A stretch of 52,591 nt of DNA from an uncultured Acetatifactor sp. (GTDB lineage Bacteria > Bacillota > Clostridia > Lachnospirales > Lachnospiraceae): positions 1-52,591 of the forward strand of contig CAJTKW010000009.1 in the NCBI GenBank assembly GCA_910577035.1, written 5' to 3'. The notes below the pieces were generated by a model. It had not been told where the DNA came from. It saw nothing but the letters and a program-made list of their open reading frames with translations, and did no database searches. Both the position numbers and the translations under genes were made by a program. Shown piece after piece: positions 49,602 to 52,591 of this stretch; position 1 is the first letter of the stretch; every line of letters begins with the position of its first letter.

Positions 49602-50711
49602 ATGGCAAGCTTATCTTTGACAAATGTTTGTAAGGTGTATCCCAACGGGTTTGAAGCAGTTAAAAACTTTAACCTTCAGATCGCAGATCAGGAGTTCATC
49701 ATTTTCGTAGGACCTTCCGGATGCGGTAAGTCTACCACGCTTCGTATGATTGCAGGTCTGGAGGATATTTCTTCTGGTGAGCTGAAGATCGGTGACAGAG
49801 TTGTGAACGACGTGGAGCCTAAAGACCGTGATATTGCGATGGTATTCCAGAACTACGCTCTGTATCCGCATATGTCCGTGTATGATAACATGGCGTTCGG
49901 CCTGAAGCTGAGAAAGGTTCCCAAGGATCAGATAGATAAAATGGTAAAGGAAGCGGCTAAGATTCTGGATCTGACCCCCCTTCTTGACCGTAAGCCCAAG
50001 GCTCTGTCCGGTGGTCAGAGACAGCGTGTGGCTATGGGTCGTGCAATTGTCCGTAATCCTAAGGTGTTCCTGATGGATGAGCCTCTGTCCAACCTGGACG
50101 CAAAGCTGCGTGTGCAGATGCGTATCGAGATTGCCAAGCTGCATCAGAGACTGGGTACTACCATCATTTACGTTACCCATGACCAGACCGAGGCTATGAC
50201 GCTGGGTACCAGAATCGTCGTTATGAAGGACGGCGTTATCCAGCAGGTAGATACCCCTCAGAATCTGTATGAGAAGCCCTGCAACCTGTTTGTAGCAGGA
50301 TTCATGGGATCTCCTCAGATGAACTTCCTGGATGCAACCGTTAAGGTAAACGGCAGTGCTGCAAGCCTGGAGATTGCAGGCCACAGCATTCCGCTGTCCG
50401 CAGAAAAGTCCAAGAAGCTGGTTGACGGCGGCTATGACGGCAAGGTGGTTACCTTTGGTATCCGTCCTGAGGATGTGTATGATTCCGAGGCGTTCATCGC
50501 AAACTCTCCCAGCGTGTTTGAGTCTACCGTTAAGGTATATGAGCTGCTTGGTGCAGAAGTTTACCTGTACTTTGATCTGGAAGAGTTCCCTATCACTGCG
50601 AGAGTTGATTCCCGCACGACCGCAAGGCCTGGCGACAGCATTAAGTTTGCATTTGACCTTGAGAAGATCCATGTATTTGATAAGGAAACCGAGCAGATTA
50701 TTACCAACTAG
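49602..50711 (+). CDS. Multi-sugar ABC importer ATPase, MsmX/UgpC-like
   Basis: A 369-residue ATPase. Walker A 'GPSGCGKSTTLRMI', Q-loop 'MVFQNYALYPHMSVYDNM', signature 'LSGGQRQRVAMGRAI', Walker B 'VFLMDEPLSNLD' and H-loop 'VTHDQTEAM' are all present. The C-terminal 130 residues are the OB/TOBE regulatory part. ATPases of this type serve several sugar importers that lack their own, so it could power the LplB/YtcP-type importer 15 kb upstream. AAAGGAGTT precedes the ATG. The 219-bp gap before it has a weak long stem (CTGTCAGTTTT.../...AAAATTGACAG, 49385-49433) and no gene. Codon choice differs from neighbours (more CGT/GGT), as in highly expressed genes. Confidence 0.93.
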   Translation: MASLSLTNVCKVYPNGFEAVKNFNLQIADQEFIIFVGPSGCGKSTTLRMIAGLEDISSGELKIGDRVVNDVEPKDRDIAMVFQNYALYPHMSVYDNMAFGLKLRKVPKDQIDKMVKEAAKILDLTPLLDRKPKALSGGQRQRVAMGRAIVRNPKVFLMDEPLSNLDAKLRVQMRIEIAKLHQRLGTTIIYVTHDQTEAMTLGTRIVVMKDGVIQQVDTPQNLYEKPCNLFVAGFMGSPQMNFLDATVKVNGSAASLEIAGHSIPLSAEKSKKLVDGGYDGKVVTFGIRPEDVYDSEAFIANSPSVFESTVKVYELLGAEVYLYFDLEEFPITARVDSRTTARPGDSIKFAFDLEKIHVFDKETEQIITN

Positions 50712-50726
50712 TTTAAAGAGATTCGA

Positions 50727-50756
50727 GGGGGGTGCTGGTAACAGCATCCCCCTTTT
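50727..50756 (+). terminator. Terminator after the ATPase gene
   Basis: GGGGGGTGCTG (50727-50737), loop GTAA, CAGCATCCCCC (50742-50752), TTTT. Eleven pairs, one G-U. Confidence 0.88.
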
Positions 50757-50790
50757 ATCAGACAGAAAGTGATTCCACGGAGGATTTTAT

Positions 50791-51879
50791 ATGATTTCAA
50801 ACCAGACGATTCAGACCAGCATAAATGAGCTGAAGGCTATCACCAAGGTGGACCTGTGCGTGTATGATCTGTCGGGAACGCCGGTGGCATCTACCATAGA
50901 ACAGATGGAGATGAGTGCCGAGCTGGTCAGAGGCTTTGCCAACTCTCCGGCAGACAGCCAGGTAATCGGAAGCCACCACCTGCTGAAGATTCTGGACGAA
51001 GGAGAGCTGTTGTATATCCTGGTCGCAAGAGGAGTCAGTGAAGATGTATACATGGTGGGAAAGATTGCGGTATGTCAGATTCGCAATCTGGTAATTGCTT
51101 ATAAGGAGCGGTTTGACAGAAATAATTTTTTCCAGAATCTGTTGCTGGATAATCTGCTTCTTGTAGATATTTACAACAGGGCAAAGAAGCTGCACGTCGA
51201 AGTCGCGGTACCCAGGGCAATCTTCCTGGTAGAAACAAAGCTGGAGAAGGACGGGATTGTGACGGAGGTGCTGAAAGGCATGTTCTCAAATCAGGCAGGG
51301 GACTATATAACCGCCGTGGACGAGACCAGCGTGATCCTGATTAAGGCACTGGAACAGAACAGCACTCCGGAAGATCTTCTCGGAATCGCGAATACCATTG
51401 TGGCAATGATGAATGCTGAGGCCATGATGAATGTGAGGGTGGCTATTGGTACGGTGGTGCCTGAATTAAAGGATGTGTCCAAATCCTATAAGGAAGCAAA
51501 GCTTGCGCTGGATGTCGGGAAGATATTTTACGCCGAAAGAAACGTGGTAGCCTACAGTACACTGGGGATCGGGCGTTTGATTTATCAGCTTCCCATCAAT
51601 CTGTGCAGGATTTTTATCGAGGAGATTTTCGGGGATAACGTACCGGATGACCTGGATGAAGAGACACTGAATACCATTAATAAGTTCTTTGAAAATAATC
51701 TCAATGTCTCGGAAACCTCCAGGCAGTTGTTTGTACACAGGAATACTCTGGTATACAGGATAGAAAAGCTGCAAAAGAGCACGGGACTTGACCTGCGAAA
51801 TTTTGACGATGCGCTGACCTTTAAGATTGCCCTGATGGTGGTAAACTACATGAAGTACCTGGATAACAGTGAGTATTAG
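50791..51879 (+). CDS. PucR/CdaR-type transcriptional regulator
   Basis: A 362-residue regulator. The N-terminal part (1-130) is a ligand-binding region of the sugar-diacid-recognition type ('AITKVDLCVYDLSGTPVA'). The middle (about 135-280) is a degenerate GGDEF-like fold as in CdaR/PucR proteins. The C-terminus is a helix-turn-helix, 'VSETSRQLFVHRNTLVYRIE', followed by 'TGLDLRNFDDALTFKIAL', the family's closing motif. It follows the sugar ATPase gene, so it may regulate sugar or sugar-acid use. GGAGGA precedes the ATG. Confidence 0.88.
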   Translation: MISNQTIQTSINELKAITKVDLCVYDLSGTPVASTIEQMEMSAELVRGFANSPADSQVIGSHHLLKILDEGELLYILVARGVSEDVYMVGKIAVCQIRNLVIAYKERFDRNNFFQNLLLDNLLLVDIYNRAKKLHVEVAVPRAIFLVETKLEKDGIVTEVLKGMFSNQAGDYITAVDETSVILIKALEQNSTPEDLLGIANTIVAMMNAEAMMNVRVAIGTVVPELKDVSKSYKEAKLALDVGKIFYAERNVVAYSTLGIGRLIYQLPINLCRIFIEEIFGDNVPDDLDEETLNTINKFFENNLNVSETSRQLFVHRNTLVYRIEKLQKSTGLDLRNFDDALTFKIALMVVNYMKYLDNSEY

Positions 51880-51907
51880 AAGAATAGCAGTGAGTACTAG
51901 AAAGACA

Positions 51908-51967
51908 ACCCCCTGAATATATTACAATGAAAGGCCGGAGCCTTCATGGGCGAATATATTGGGGGGT
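51908..51967 (+). promoter_or_regulatory. Long stem-loop covering the next gene's ribosome site
   Basis: ACCCCC (51908-51913) pairs with GGGGGT (51962-51967); AATATATT (51916-51923) with AATATATT (51953-51960); inside, AAGGC-CGGA-GCCTT (51931-51944). ATTTTT follows, so it can work as a terminator of the PucR-type gene. The G-run is also the only ribosome site of the gene starting at 51974. Confidence 0.65.
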
Positions 51968-51973
51968 ATTTTT

Positions 51974-52591
51974 ATGGGTTTTGACAGGAAGATCAAATAT
52001 CTGGACTATTATGAAAACGGGGAACGAGTCCGGGGAGGCGGATTTATAAAGCTGGAGACGACGGATACTCTGTTCAGGCTGGAGCTTATCGTCAAAGGAG
52101 TCCGGGGAACAAAAGACTTTTCTGCGGAGGTGATTCTTTGCGGGAAGGGAAGAGAAGAAACCTGGGGCAGAATACAGCTTGAGGACGGGCAGGGAGGATT
52201 GCGACAAGAGTGTCAGGTTGGCGCCGGTGTGGGCGGCACAGATATCAAGTGTGGGGAACTGAGGGGGATCAGGATTCCCCTGGGAGAAGGAAAGGAGATT
52301 TCCTGCAGATGGGAGGAAGCGGAGGCCGCCGATAATTCTGTTGGGAAAGAGCCGGAAAAGCCCGCAAAAGCAAAAAGAACCGAGGATCAGGAGAATCGGG
52401 GGCTGCGCAAGAAGCGGGAAGAAAAGAAGCTGCAGGAGGTTTCGAGCCTTCAGAACAGTGAGGGACAGCCAGAGGAAGTCGGGAGAAGCCAGCCCCGGGA
52501 AGTCAGGAGCCAGTCAGAGGAGGTCGGGAAAAGCCGGTCCCGGGAAGCCGGGAGCCGGTCAGAGGAGGGCGGGGGAAGCCAGCCCCGGGAA
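51974..52591 (+). CDS. DUF6128-like protein, cut by the window end
   Basis: The frame is open to the last base (206 codons). The N-terminal 110 residues ('MGFDRKIKYLDYYENGERV', 'GFIKLETTDTLFRLELIVKG', 'WGRIQLEDGQGG') resemble DUF6128, a domain I associate with Lachnospiraceae proteins of unknown function. A highly charged region follows with repeats of about 12 residues around SQPREV/SQSEEVG/SRSREAG (about 168-206). The GGGGGG ribosome site is inside a stem-loop. No signal peptide or membrane helix in the visible part. Confidence 0.65.
   Translation, partial: MGFDRKIKYLDYYENGERVRGGGFIKLETTDTLFRLELIVKGVRGTKDFSAEVILCGKGREETWGRIQLEDGQGGLRQECQVGAGVGGTDIKCGELRGIRIPLGEGKEISCRWEEAEAADNSVGKEPEKPAKAKRTEDQENRGLRKKREEKKLQEVSSLQNSEGQPEEVGRSQPREVRSQSEEVGKSRSREAGSRSEEGGGSQPRE

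Overview
The window looks like the chromosome of a gut-type, spore-forming Lachnospiraceae (Clostridia). The signs are moderate GC, strong AGGAGG-type ribosome binding sites, a T-box leader before metG, remnants of the spore gene spmB, a GH112 phosphorylase, a DUF6128-like protein, and serine-recombinase mobile elements typical of that family. No rRNA or tRNA gene and no CRISPR array was seen. Everything here was read by eye; family names come from recalled motifs, not from database searches.

Region 1 (1-9.7 kb) is an accessory island. It opens with the end of an integrative element: a cut-off gene, a small DUF6870-like gene and three consecutive large serine recombinases. Next come a frameshifted Rpn/PD-(D/E)XK transposase with a duplicated tail, two small minus-strand genes, decayed AlbA_2-type and XRE genes, and an intact UPF0175/DUF3368 (PIN-like) toxin-antitoxin pair. 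Three separated copies of the 3' end of spmB mark this stretch. Two of them carry the same upstream terminator and GGGAAA-AGTA-TTTCCC-type palindrome. The simplest reading is repeated integration at one hotspot in spmB.

Region 2 (9.7-14.8 kb) is a c-di-GMP module: a DUF342/FapA-like protein with seven 26-residue repeats at its N-terminus, a REC-HD-GYP phosphodiesterase and a membrane GGDEF cyclase.

Region 3 (14.8-19.6 kb) is a compact surface-glycosylation operon behind a good promoter. It encodes a DegT-type sugar aminotransferase, a fusion of an FdtA/QdtA-type ketoisomerase with a GtrB-type polyprenyl-phosphate glycosyltransferase, a GT-C-like membrane protein and a GtrA flippase. Together they could make a 3-amino-3,6-dideoxyhexose, load it on a lipid carrier, flip it and transfer it outside the cell.

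Region 4 (19.6-26 kb) has an XRE regulator with a palindromic operator, a membrane protein, a NatAB-like ABC exporter and a membrane-anchored Mrr-type nuclease. A convergent DUF885 metallopeptidase-like lipo/membrane protein and a double-GNAT acetyltransferase follow.

Region 5 (26-41 kb) is for plant-polysaccharide pentose and galactoside use: araR, araA, araB-like kinase, araD, a split transketolase, an LplB/YtcP-type ABC importer with its lipoprotein, a GH105 unsaturated glucuronyl hydrolase and a GH112 galactoside phosphorylase. The importer has no ATPase of its own; an MsmX/UgpC-type ATPase at 49.6 kb could power it.

Region 6 (41-52.6 kb) is mostly core: a repeat-rich membrane amidase, rpe, a His-rich unknown protein, T-box-metG, an alpha/beta hydrolase, a GNAT, a YesL-like protein, the MsmX-type ATPase, a PucR/CdaR-type regulator and a DUF6128-like gene cut by the window end. 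Several gene ends here and elsewhere carry long palindromes that span the stop codon, and one two-hairpin repeat occurs twice (38.7 and 43.6 kb).
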